A DNA stretch of 64,000 bases from Phytophthora colocasiae. Lineage: Eukaryota; Oomycota; Peronosporomycetes; Peronosporales; Peronosporaceae. This document shows, one piece after another, positions 9,250-18,158 of this stretch (within the stretch, counting starts at the first letter, position 1; each line of letters opens with the position of its first letter). Location: assembly GCA_018806915.1 (NCBI GenBank), contig JAGKQI010000061.1, forward strand, positions 744,001 through 808,000, read 5' to 3'. The position numbers and the translations under genes were made by a program. The notes under the pieces are model-generated. The model was not told the DNA's origin, ran no database searches, and saw only the letters and a list, made by a program, of their open reading frames with translations.

Positions 9250-10989
9250 GGTGGTCATCGTTTGACCTGAGGAGGAGTTAAACTCGTCGTCCCTCGTTGA
9301 CGGGTCCGTCTTGGCCGAAGTCAAGAAGGCGTTGAACGCCAGGAGTGGATCGGAGATCCTCAAGAATCCCTCGGATCCCTTCCACTCCTTGCTGAAGGAA
9401 TATGGAGACGTTGTCTCGAAGGAACCACCGAGTGGCCTGCCTCCCGACCGAGGCGTTCGTCATGAGATCGACTTAGTTCCCGGAACTAAGTACTGCGTGA
9501 CCCGACAGTGGCCTCTTCCTAAAGAGCAATGCGACGTCATTGACGCCTTCTTCCGTGCGAAGCACGCGGCGGGTCTCGTGCGCGAGAGCAAGTCTCCGCA
9601 TTCCGCGCCAACGTTCTGTGTCAGAAAGCCGAATGGCAAGTGGCGTATCGTTCACGCTTTTAACAAGCTCAACACTGCCACGATTCCGGCGCAGACGCCG
9701 ATTCCTAGGAAGGATGTTCTTCAGAACAACATGGTGGGTTGCACCATGTACAGTGCACTCGACTTAGTCGATGGGTACTATCAGCTGCTCATGCGAGCCA
9801 GTGATATTCCGCTTACAGCGGTGAGCACCCCGAGCGGTATGCTCTGGGAGTGAAGCTCGTCATGTGCCCCAAGGGCTCTCGAACGCGCCCGCAACGTTCA
9901 ATCGTCTAGTGACGCAGCTGTTCAGGCCCCTACGGGCATTCGCACAACTGTACTTTGCCGACGTGTTCGTCCACAGTCAGGCCGAACACGGCAAGACTGA
10001 CGTTGAGTGCACGTGGAACACGTGAGAGCTGTGCTCGAGTGCATGCGCACGAACAAGCTGTACGCCAGCACGCAGACAAGTGCGTCTTTGGCGCGGAAGA
10101 AATCCCCTTCTAGGGTGCGTCATTGGGAAGCATGGCCTTCGTGCTGATCCAGCAAAGGTCAAGGCCATTGTGGATTGGCCGGTTCCCTTGAACCAGAAGG
10201 ACTTGCGTAAGTGGCTGGGTTTGGCCAACTACTTGCACAAGTACAGCGAGAACTACGCTGAGTTGGCTCGGCCACTGACGGATCTCCTTAAGAAGGATGC
10301 CGAGTGGGTATGGCGTGCCGAGCACGAGAATGCGTTCACTTGTATCAAGGATAGCCTGCTTCAGGCACCGATACTGGCGCTGCCAGACCGCTCGTCCGTT
10401 TATTGTCGTCTGTGACGCCTCTGACTTTGCCATCGGCGGTGCTTTGCTACAAGCGGACGCCGAAGGGCGCTGAACACGTCATTGCGTTTGGTCGCGACAG
10501 CTCAAGGCTGCTGAGAAGAACTATCCAGTTCATGACGAAGGAGCTACTTGCGATGAAGTACGCTCTCGTCAAATTCAGGAGTTCACCTGCTCGGCTCCAA
10601 GCCGTTTGTGATCTACACGGATCATGCGTCACTACGCACAGCGACGCAGTCGCCTCACCTCTCGCAGAGGATGGCCCGATGGCTCTCGCTTCTTTGCGGA
10701 GTATAACTTCGAGGTGAAGTACAAGCCTGGCAGGCAGAACGTCCTCGCTGACGCGTTCTCACGTCGCCCGGACTATGAGGTATCTCATGTCACCTCGGTG
10801 ACGTCGTCCGGGACGGAGATGGTTCGAGCCGCGTACGCTCAGGACGACTCTTGTGTCGCGTTGCTCCCAGCTCTGGGGAGCGATGAGTTTAAAGACTCAA
10901 AGGTGAGCTCTGTCACGACGCCTAAAGGCGAGACTCCAACGCTACAGCCTGGAAGGCGGTCTGCTGTACTACAGCACGGGTCAGGATGA
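9250..10989 (+). pseudogene. Inner gypsy reverse transcriptase and RNase H, frameshifted
   Basis: From about 9311 the frame gives the RT N-terminus (LKEYGDVVSKEPPSGLPPDR, PNGKWRIVHAFNKLN, YSALDLVDGYYQLL) to 9853. The palm continues in other frames; the region expected to hold the YxDD-type box (about 9950-9965) reads LYFADVFV in one frame. The connection region (LRKWLGLANYLHKYSENYAE) lies at 10200-10260, then RNase H (FIVVCDASDFAIGGAL-like reading near 10400, TKELLAMKYALVKF at 10530) and the tail KYKPGRQNVLADAFSRR near 10720. At least four apparent frame changes make this non-functional as written. Confidence 0.75.
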
Positions 10990-11039
10990 CCCACCACGAC
11001 TGGTAGTTCCTCACGATGAGGATCTGGAAGTACCGTATC

Positions 11040-12140
11040 CTCTATGAGGCTCACGACACACCCACAGGCGGCCACCTCGGTCGCGAGGAAGACGCTACGG
11101 CTCGGTGAGCTCCATGTACTGGTGGCCGAAGATGTACAAGTGGGTCCAGCACATATGTGCGCACGTGCGAGACGTGTCAGCGGGTTTAAACCCTCGCCGC
11201 ATGCGGCTGCGCCTTTGGCGAGCTTACCTGTACCCTCTGGGTGTTGGCAGTCCATAAGTATGGACTTTGTGTTTGGCCTGCCGAAGGACTCGGCAGGCAA
11301 CACGGGCGTGGTGGTCTTTGTTGACCGTCTGAGCAAGATGGCTCATCTAGCGGCTGTGCCGGACACCGTCGATGGTGCTGGTACAGCGACGATCTTCATC
11401 GATCGGGTCTTCCGCCAGCATGGGCTGCCTGAGACCATTGTCTCGGATCGAGATCCCCGTTTCACGGGTCACTTCTGGACGTCCGTCTTCCAAGGTGCTG
11501 GGCACTCGACTGGACATGTCCACGGCGGACCATCCGCAGACCGACGGTCAGACCGAACGCGTGAACCGCGTTCTGGAGGACATCCTCCGCAGCGTATGCG
11601 CTGAAACGCCGAAAGCGTTGGAGCGCTATGCTCCCTCTCGTTGAGTTCTCCATGAACAATGCGGTGCATGCCTCGACAGGCTTCACCCCGTTCTACGTGA
11701 ACGGCCTTGCGCACCCGCGCGTTCCGCTCACTCCCGCCACGCGGTAGCCTTGGGCTTGGTGGGGAGAGGCTGTGCCGTCGCTCGACTCCGAGCTTGCTGA
11801 TATCAGCCCTTCTGCTGTGCGTAAACAAGTCGATGACTTCCGCTCGGTGAGATTGAGCGTATTACGCCGTGTACGTGACGCTGATGGCTGAAAGCCAAGA
11901 CGTTCAGAAGGAACAAGCGGATACAAAGGTAGAAGCAATGTATGGGAATTTAAGGTCGGTGACCAGGTTTTATTAAACGCTAAGAACCTACCTACACATG
12001 CAGTGTCAAATGTCTTTAAGACGAAATTGCGTCCGCGTTTCATCGGACCATTTACGGTCGTGGCCAGAAGGGCCTGGCATACACGCTTGACTTGCCAAAG
12101 CGGATGCGAACACACCCGGTGTTCTACGTCGGCTTGCTTA
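11040..12140 (+). pseudogene. Inner gypsy integrase, frameshifted
   Basis: The zinc-binding region is poorly preserved across 11040-11190 (GGHLGREKT-like, then HICAHVRDVSAG). The catalytic core is clear: SISMDFVFGLPKDS at 11260, [15 protein letters not shown] at 11320, [14 protein letters not shown] at 11440, and a [13 protein letters not shown] motif with the catalytic Glu at 11550. The C-terminal region includes GPFTVVA-like and YTLDLPKRMRTHPVFYV near 12090. Frame changes occur near 11500, 11640 and 11720-12060. Confidence 0.75.
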
Positions 12141-12269
12141 AGCCATATCGGGACCCCGCGGGGGTGAGCTATCGGAGGCGCTGGCACCGACGACACGTGC
12201 CCAGGCTGTGTCATCTGCAGCAGCAACGTCACCTGACCTCGCAACTCAGCGAGCTGAAGCTCCCTGCTG

Positions 12270-12767
12270 GTGCAGGCGAGCAGTCAGGGACTGAGGACCT
12301 TCGAGCCAAGCCATCCGGCTTTCAATCTCCTCCATGTCATGAGCGAGACGGGCATGCGAATGCCAAACACTCTCGACGTTCCCTTGAAGGGACTGAGTCT
12401 GACTCCGGAGAGTACCGATCGAGTGATCGAGTTGGTACCAGAGCGCGATGCGACAAATGGCGCTCGTCACACTCATCGAGTACGGCGTTCCGCAGCGAAT
12501 CGGCCTCCTCCGCCGTTGCTCGATGAGCAGGGGACTCCCCACTACCACGTGGAGCGCCTGATGGCGCGGCGTCGCCACCGTAGTCAAAACCAGTATCTGG
12601 TGAAGTGGCGTGGATATCCTCATTCCCAAAACTCGTGGGAGTTTGAAGGGTCCCTGAGGCAGGACTGCCCTGACGTCGTGGACGCTTTTGATCGCGAAGA
12701 TCGGGGGCGCCCGAAGGGCTCGAGGTCGACCACTCCGGTCGACACCCGCTTCTCACCACTAGTGTGA
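12270..12767 (+). CDS. Inner gypsy C-terminal chromodomain segment
   Basis: An open 165-aa frame ends with a chromodomain: YHVERLMARRRHRSQNQYLV then KWRGYPHSQNSWEFEG. Chromodomains on gypsy integrases (chromoviruses) are known to guide insertion toward modified chromatin. The domain resembles the outer element's in position but differs clearly in sequence, so the two elements are distinct families. Confidence 0.8.
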   Translation: MQASSQGLRTFEPSHPAFNLLHVMSETGMRMPNTLDVPLKGLSLTPESTDRVIELVPERDATNGARHTHRVRRSAANRPPPPLLDEQGTPHYHVERLMARRRHRSQNQYLVKWRGYPHSQNSWEFEGSLRQDCPDVVDAFDREDRGRPKGSRSTTPVDTRFSPLV

Positions 12768-12779
12768 GAAGCTGACGGA

Positions 12780-14078
12780 CTAACGGCCGAGCTCAGGCTC
12801 TGGTCCGTGGCTGGCACAGCCAGCGAGTCTCCCTCGGAGACTGAAGGAGCATCCTGCGAAGCAGGGATAGTGGCCTGAGAGGCGGGAGCCACTGCCGCTC
12901 GTGTGACGAGGAAAGCGGCCGGGCCGCACGCGTATCTTCGCGTACTGGAAGAGTAGACCTCGGGCGAGGCGGACGTCCACCTCGGCGCAGCTCTCCATGA
13001 AGCCGGTCAAACGACGCGAGCTTCCGTGAAGCCTCGGCCCAGGTGGCCACATGGACCATGTAGTCCCGGGTGGTCTCTCCGGTTTGGAGCAGGAGTGGAT
13101 AAGTCCTCATCTGAGGCACAGACTCCGTCGCCGTTGCTTATCTAAGCGTTGCCGATACTCGGCGAGTGTGCACACCTGCGGGGTCGAGGAAACGCTCATG
13201 GAGCCCCTGTCGCTGCTGAGTCTCAGCCACCGTACGCTGGAGGATTGCCTATGGCGTAACCATGCAGGTTTGGCTGCGCCATCAGCTGCTTCACACCTGC
13301 TCGGCAGGGTCGCGAGGCTCGAAGCCGTAGTCGCGCCGCGACGAAGTCCCCACGATGTCCCGTTGAACCGGTCGACGTGACTCTGGAGCACCGCTCAGGA
13401 AGCCTCCTGTGCCTCATCCAGAGGGTTGGTGATCGCGTCTTCGACTCCCTTGAGTGACTCTGGCTAATCGCGAGCAGGAAGCGGTGGTGCGTTGCGCAAC
13501 GCGTTGAGCACGAGGCTCGAAAGGTCCCTCCGGGAACGGATTGGGCTGCCGCAGCTGCCGAGGAATTGAGTACCGACGCGGATCGCGTGGAGAGCGCAGC
13601 TCAGATCGGGTCGTCCGAGGGCTCGCAGGAGCAGGAGACGCATGGGCATCGCCCTGTTCGGACTCCTCGTAGTCCACTTCACGACCTCGCCTTCCTCTGT
13701 AGGAGAGCGACGTGGGTCGCGCGTCGGCGACGCTGTCGTGTACTCGAAGGGTGAGCCACCGCTACCACTTGACGTCGGGCTGGCGCTTGAACATCGCTCC
13801 GTAGCGAAGGCGAGACGCCGCGAAATACTCCGAATCGGAGAGCGTGAGAGGAGCCGAGGGCTCCAGACCGGAAAGCGCCGAGGCGCTGGGGCGTAGACGC
13901 CTGGTCACTGGACACCTCAGGAGCGGTTGGCTCGCTGGGGAGAATTGAAGAATGTGCTCGTTGAGCCAGCGCACCCTTGCACTCTCGTTGAGAGATTTCT
14001 TTTATCGGAAAGTTGCCGGTGACAGGCGCTTGACAAGGCAGTTATGTCTCTACAGTTGTAGATACTCCGTATCCACGG
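12780..14078 (-). other. Inner gypsy 3' region with overlapping minus-strand open frames
   Basis: About 1.3 kb lies between the chromodomain stop and the polypurine tract. No plus-strand protein is evident. Minus-strand frames are long for the interval (13974-13762, 13677-13414, 13391-13107, 13119-12793) and follow one another with apparent frame changes, as in the element's sense genes. No domain was recognised. It could be an antisense gene, as reported for some plant gypsy elements, or GC-rich noise. Confidence 0.35.
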
Positions 14079-14092
14079 TTTGGTGGGGAGGG
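14079..14092 (+). promoter_or_regulatory. Polypurine tract of the inner gypsy element
   Basis: TTTGGTGGGGAGGG lies directly before the 3' LTR start TGTAACGG. This is the expected position for the plus-strand primer. Confidence 0.8.
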
Positions 14093-14506
14093 TGTAACGG
14101 GGTTACACGGCGCTGCGCGCCAGCCTTGGCTAATAGGTGTGGTATACACCATCCAGGTCCACAAAGTCACAGATCCGTGTACAACACATAGTGTTTCTCA
14201 CACGTCACACATGTAGCCAGTTGCTGGCTGTTAGCTCAGAGCCACATTACATTTGATTAGGATTTAGTATGTTAGATACTAAATCCGTTACATTCAGGAT
14301 TAGGGCAATAAAATAAATAAAAATCAGTTTGCATTTTACATAATTAGTGTTAGTTCCTTTATTATAGGGACACTGATTGTGAGAGTCCCGTATTTAGTGG
14401 ACTACTTGGTTCTTGTATAGAACCGAAGGCTAGTGCCTTGCAAGCAGGACTCTACGAGTCAACCCAACTTCCTCTGTGCCGTGCACACCTACGCAGCCCC
14501 GCTGCA
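14093..14506 (+). repeat. 3' LTR of the inner gypsy element
   Basis: A 414-bp LTR followed by the target duplication GTGTC at 14507-14511. It matches the 5' LTR except for a few short indels in the first 160 bp. Confidence 0.92.
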
Positions 14507-16305
14507 GTGTCGACTTGTGGAACGCGAAGTACTGGGACAACATCCTCCCCTTTCACAACAAGTATGCCGTCCCGGAGCTCGTATTTCGCAATCACGCGTT
14601 CATCTTGGCGTTGAATTCCTTGTATGATAGCGACACAGTCCTTATCCTTCTTGTACGCCGCTTTGATGTCCCTCACAAACTGATCATCCTCCCCCACTAC
14701 TAAAAGCGAGGTGTGACCGACAAAAGCTTCGGCTGCGTGCACGTCAAGGCTTGATGGCATGAAAGCTGCGTTTCCTTCGACCAGAAGCTTGGCTGCTCGC
14801 GTGACATAACGCGTCTTAAACACAAACAAGCCCACCATAGTAACGCAAACTGGAGGCCGAGACAACTCATCCGCGACAACGTTTGAGATGCCTTTCTTGT
14901 GTACAAGCTCAAAATCAAACTGACCAAAAAACCCAAGCCATCGTGTCATCTTAGGCGACAAATTCCGGGTGATGCAAAAACCAGCGGCAGGCTGAATTGT
15001 CGGTATGTACCACAGTGACCTCCCAGCAAGTAGCATCTCCACCTCCCGAGGCAGTTTTTGATAGCGTAGAGCTCTTGTTCATGTGCTGCCCACTTGCTCT
15101 CGGTGTCAGATAGCTTACGGCTGTAAAAGCTGACTGGATGATCAAAGCCGTCAACCTGCTGACTGAACTCCACCAACACACGTCTTTGAGGCATCAGTTG
15201 TAACTCGAAAAGGAAGCGACATATCCGGCAAGCGTAAGATGGGAGCAGAGATCAGCGTCTGCTTGATCGCATTGAATGCATATTCTTGATCGGAACCCCA
15301 CTTCCACTCCACTGTGCTCTTCAACAAGTCGGATAGGGGCAACACTAAGCTGGCGTAGTTCCTCACAAATCGTCGGTAGTATCCAGCTAGTCCAAGAAAT
15401 CTTTGCAGGTCCTTCACATTTTGGGGTTGTGCCCAGTTAGCGATTGCTGCTGTCTTATCCGGGTCGACACGAACGCCGTCACCACTAACGATGTGCCCCA
15501 GGAACCGTATCTGATCTTGAGCAAAATGGCACTTACTAGGCCGTGCGTAAAGCTTCTCGTGGCGTAATATCTCGAATACCCGGCGCAAATGCTGCAAGTG
15601 TTCCTGCCGACTCTTCGAAAATACGCAAATATCATCGAGATAGACCACTACAAACGCTGACAGTTTGTCATTTTCAAAGATTCGGCGCATCAGTCGGAAC
15701 CATGTGCCTGGCATCCCCGCCAAGCCCATGGGAGCGAAACACCAGTGAAAGATTTCCGACCCCGCTCGAAACGCAGTGTATTGACGTGAGTCAAATGCCA
15801 AACGCATTTGATGGTAGCCGGATGCCAAATCAATCAGCGTAAATACATGAGCTCCTCCAAGGCGGTCAAAGATTTCATCGATCCGAGGAATCGGAATGCG
15901 GGGAATTTCCGTGACGGAATTGACATAGCGATAATCAATAACCCATCGAACAGGTTTAGAAGGATCCCCGCCGCGCACCCACTGAATCTTCGTTGGTAAT
16001 TCCCCTGTGACCGGATCACGTTTAGGCACAGCGAAAATATTGGAGACCCATGGTGAAGAACTGCGCTCAATCCACTTTTTGCGCAGAAGCTTGTCAACAA
16101 AGACCTGGAGTGCTGCTTTCTCGACGTGAGCGTGGCGGAACGGAGGTCGCGATGATGGTGCCGCCCCTGGTTTTAGCTGGACCGAGTGTTCAATGTCTCG
16201 TTCAGGCGGAAGCCCTTCAGGCAATTCTTCCCGTAGATAATCCGCAAATTCCTTCACTAGCAGCTGCACTGCATGGTCCGGTTTATTGATGCCGTCATCT
16301 GTCAT
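14507..16305 (-). CDS. Gypsy reverse transcriptase and RNase H (outer element)
   Basis: It starts at ATG 16305, overlapping the protease stop (ATGA). The order is RT fingers and palm (LPEGLPPERDIEHSVQLKPG, PVRWVIDYRYVNSVTEIPRI, LIDLASGYHQMRLA), the YLDD box (VVVYLDDICVFSKS), the connection (FLGLAGYYRRFVRNYASLVL), RNase H (FRVTTDASKTCVGG, then AHEQELYAIKNCLGRWRCYL) and a tail (DFELVHKKGISNVVADELSR). The frame changes near 15195 and near 15040, so RNase H is split over three frames. The last frame runs into the inner insertion at 14511 and continues at 6586. Confidence 0.88.
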
Positions 16306-16880
16306 ACCACATCGAGATGGAAAACTTCAGCATACATTCCAGACTGCAGATTTCTTTGAAATTGATCGGCGTCAACATACTCGATCTCCGTGTCAGGCGT
16401 CGGTGGTGGTGTCCACTCGCGTGGCAAATTGCGACGCCGAGGTGAAGTACGCCACGCAATTGTTCTAGCTGACCAGTCAATATCAGGGTTCTCCTTACGA
16501 AGCCAATTTTGCCCAAGTATACCATCAAAATCTTGTCTTAGAGGCCATTCAACCAACTCGACTGCACTGAGTCGATCTTCCACCATCATGTCCAGAGTAA
16601 ATTTTCGAGACAACGTTGTCGAGAGTCTGCCTTCAAAATCGCGAGCCTGAATTCTTTCATCCTGAGTTCCAGCGGGTGCCACCAGCAGATCGCGGCGCAC
16701 AATACTGTGCGTTGCTCCAGAGTCAATTAACATCTTCAACCGGTGCCCTTGTACACCAGCCTCCACAAACAAAAGGTTATCGCCTTCAACCTGCACCTTG
16801 TCTAGTCGGAGCTCCATGGCACAAAGAGTCGAGTCAATCACCGTGCGTTCTTCTGGGGCATCTTCCATCTCGAACACCAC
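16302..16880 (-). CDS. Gypsy aspartic protease (outer element)
   Basis: A 192-aa frame with the retropepsin active site LIDSGATHSIVRRDLL near residue 52 and a FDGILGQNWLRKENPDIDW segment typical of gypsy protease C-termini. It overlaps the following RT frame by four bases, suggesting coupled translation or a cleaved polyprotein. Confidence 0.85.
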   Translation of the reverse strand: MVFEMEDAPEERTVIDSTLCAMELRLDKVQVEGDNLLFVEAGVQGHRLKMLIDSGATHSIVRRDLLVAPAGTQDERIQARDFEGRLSTTLSRKFTLDMMVEDRLSAVELVEWPLRQDFDGILGQNWLRKENPDIDWSARTIAWRTSPRRRNLPREWTPPPTPDTEIEYVDADQFQRNLQSGMYAEVFHLDVV

Positions 16881-16945
16881 CGGAGCTTCATTTTCAGAGC
16901 TTGTGCATGGAGATTCAAATTCACATTGCTCAACGGATACTCCAT

Positions 16946-17781
16946 TTACATCCGTTGAGCGTTGGCGTTTCCCTGAGGCTTCTTCGGGCAGTCACTAATA
17001 CGGTGGCCAGGTTCACGGCAGTAGAAGCACAGTCGCTGACGTCGGCACTGCTCAATAGTCGGCCGGGCTGCCGCGTAGGAAATGTCCATTGGCTGCGGGT
17101 CATTGCGTTGAGCCGGTGGAGCACGACGACCACCTCCAAAGTGCGCACGCTCGTACGCCTGTGCCGCGGAAATTGCTGCCTTGAGGGAGTTGCAGTTGAG
17201 ATAGTCGACCTCTTTGCGTGTTTCGGGCTTCAACCCCATGATGAAATGGTCGACTTTATCTAAGGCAGACATATCGCGGACTTGTGTGATAATCTTGACA
17301 CGTACTCTTCCACATCTGACGTCTGCTTGCATGCACGCAGAGCAGCACGAAGACGATGCTGCTGATCGGGTGGCAGAAATTCGTCTTGCAGCGCACTTTC
17401 GAACTCATCAATGGTGTGAATCGGTTCGTCATCGATCATAATGCGACTGTGGTACCAAGACGCAGCTCCACCACGAAGATTGCTGGCAAGCATAGCGACC
17501 ACTCGAGCTTGGTTACCAGGCAGCGTGTAGTCGATGTTTTTGCCATTCATGAACAGCTTAGCCTCAAAGATAAATTCATCGACGCTTTCCTGTGGCTTGC
17601 CGTGAAATGTCGGCATTGAGGCACCCTCGATACGGAATTCTCGATTGGAGTGCTGATGCTGCAGCTGATCTATCATGGACGCACGAAATTCGTTGTTTTG
17701 CGAGGCGACCGTATGGGAGAGCTCATGTATTGCCTGCGTGAGGCCATCGAGAAGTGACATGACCGGATTTTGTTCTTCCAT
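16946..17781 (-). pseudogene. Gypsy gag (outer element), one frameshift
   Basis: It begins MEEQNPVMSLLDGLTQAIHE at 17781. The capsid region (MPTFHGKPQESVDEFIFEAK, GGAASWYHSRIMI) runs to about 17300, where the frame changes. The other frame continues with DMSALDKVDHFIMGLKPETR and a CCHC knuckle (CFYCREPGHRISDC), ending at 16946. One base of difference near EEYVS explains the break. It could be a natural programmed shift, a lesion or a sequencing error; no slippery heptamer was identified. Confidence 0.75.
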
Positions 17782-17864
17782 TCTTCAGAACTTGAGCGGA
17801 CAATCTTGACAGTCAGTAGAAACTTGACCAACGGAGCGAAGAGCACGGCGGAATGAGAAGCGGA

Positions 17865-17880
17865 CCAACAAGTGCTACCA
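17865..17880 (-). promoter_or_regulatory. Primer binding site of the outer gypsy element
   Basis: On the minus strand TGGTAGCACTTGTTGG lies two bases downstream of the 5' LTR. The first 12 bases are the same as the inner element's site at 7006-7017. Confidence 0.75.
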
Positions 17881-17882
17881 AT

Positions 17883-18158
17883 TATAATGACGGAGCACTA
17901 GTTCAGATGAAGTTTTGTGTATTGTGCAAAATGCAGAGTGAGAAACTTCGACACGGAGGTGTTGCTGAACACGACGTCCTTCGAAGTCCTTTGTTGGTTC
18001 ACGAAGTCCTTGGCATTCTTCAAGAAGGGAACATACAAGGGTTGCGATTAGGCTGTTTGTCAACAGGGGCCACGGCCGCACTGTAAGGATTGTAAGTCCT
18101 TGAGCACCACAACTTGTAGATAGACGACATTCTTCAGCGATGGTCTCCGAACATTACA
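17883..18158 (-). repeat. 5' LTR of the outer gypsy element
   Basis: A 276-bp LTR, apparently identical to 4936-5211, followed by the target duplication ACCGA at 18159-18163. Confidence 0.93.

Larger units (their letters stand above)
6592..14506 (+). mobile_element. Ty3/gypsy chromodomain LTR retrotransposon (inner, nested)
   Basis: LTRs at 6592-7003 (412 bp) and 14093-14506 (414 bp) begin TGTAACGGGG and end CCCCGCTGCA. The target duplication GTGTC lies at 6587-6591 and 14507-14511. It reads on the plus strand and is inserted in the outer element's pol. Order: primer binding site 7006, gag, protease, a tandem-repeat spacer, reverse transcriptase, RNase H, integrase, chromodomain, a 1.3-kb 3' region, and a purine tract (GGTGGGGAGGG) ending at 14092. 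The coding frames are broken by several apparent single-base indels. The two LTRs differ only by small indels. Confidence 0.93.
4936..18158 (-). mobile_element. Ty3/gypsy chromodomain LTR retrotransposon (outer)
   Basis: The two 276-bp LTRs (4936-5211 and 17883-18158) appear identical base for base and are flanked by the target duplication ACCGA (4931-4935 and 18159-18163). The element reads on the minus strand: gag, protease, reverse transcriptase, RNase H, integrase, chromodomain. A primer binding site abuts the 5' LTR (17865-17880) and a purine tract (CCTGGGAGGA on the minus strand, 5212-5221) abuts the 3' LTR. Its own length is about 5.3 kb once the nested element (6592-14506) is removed. 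Identical LTRs suggest a recent insertion, which destroyed the ABC transporter gene. Confidence 0.93.
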
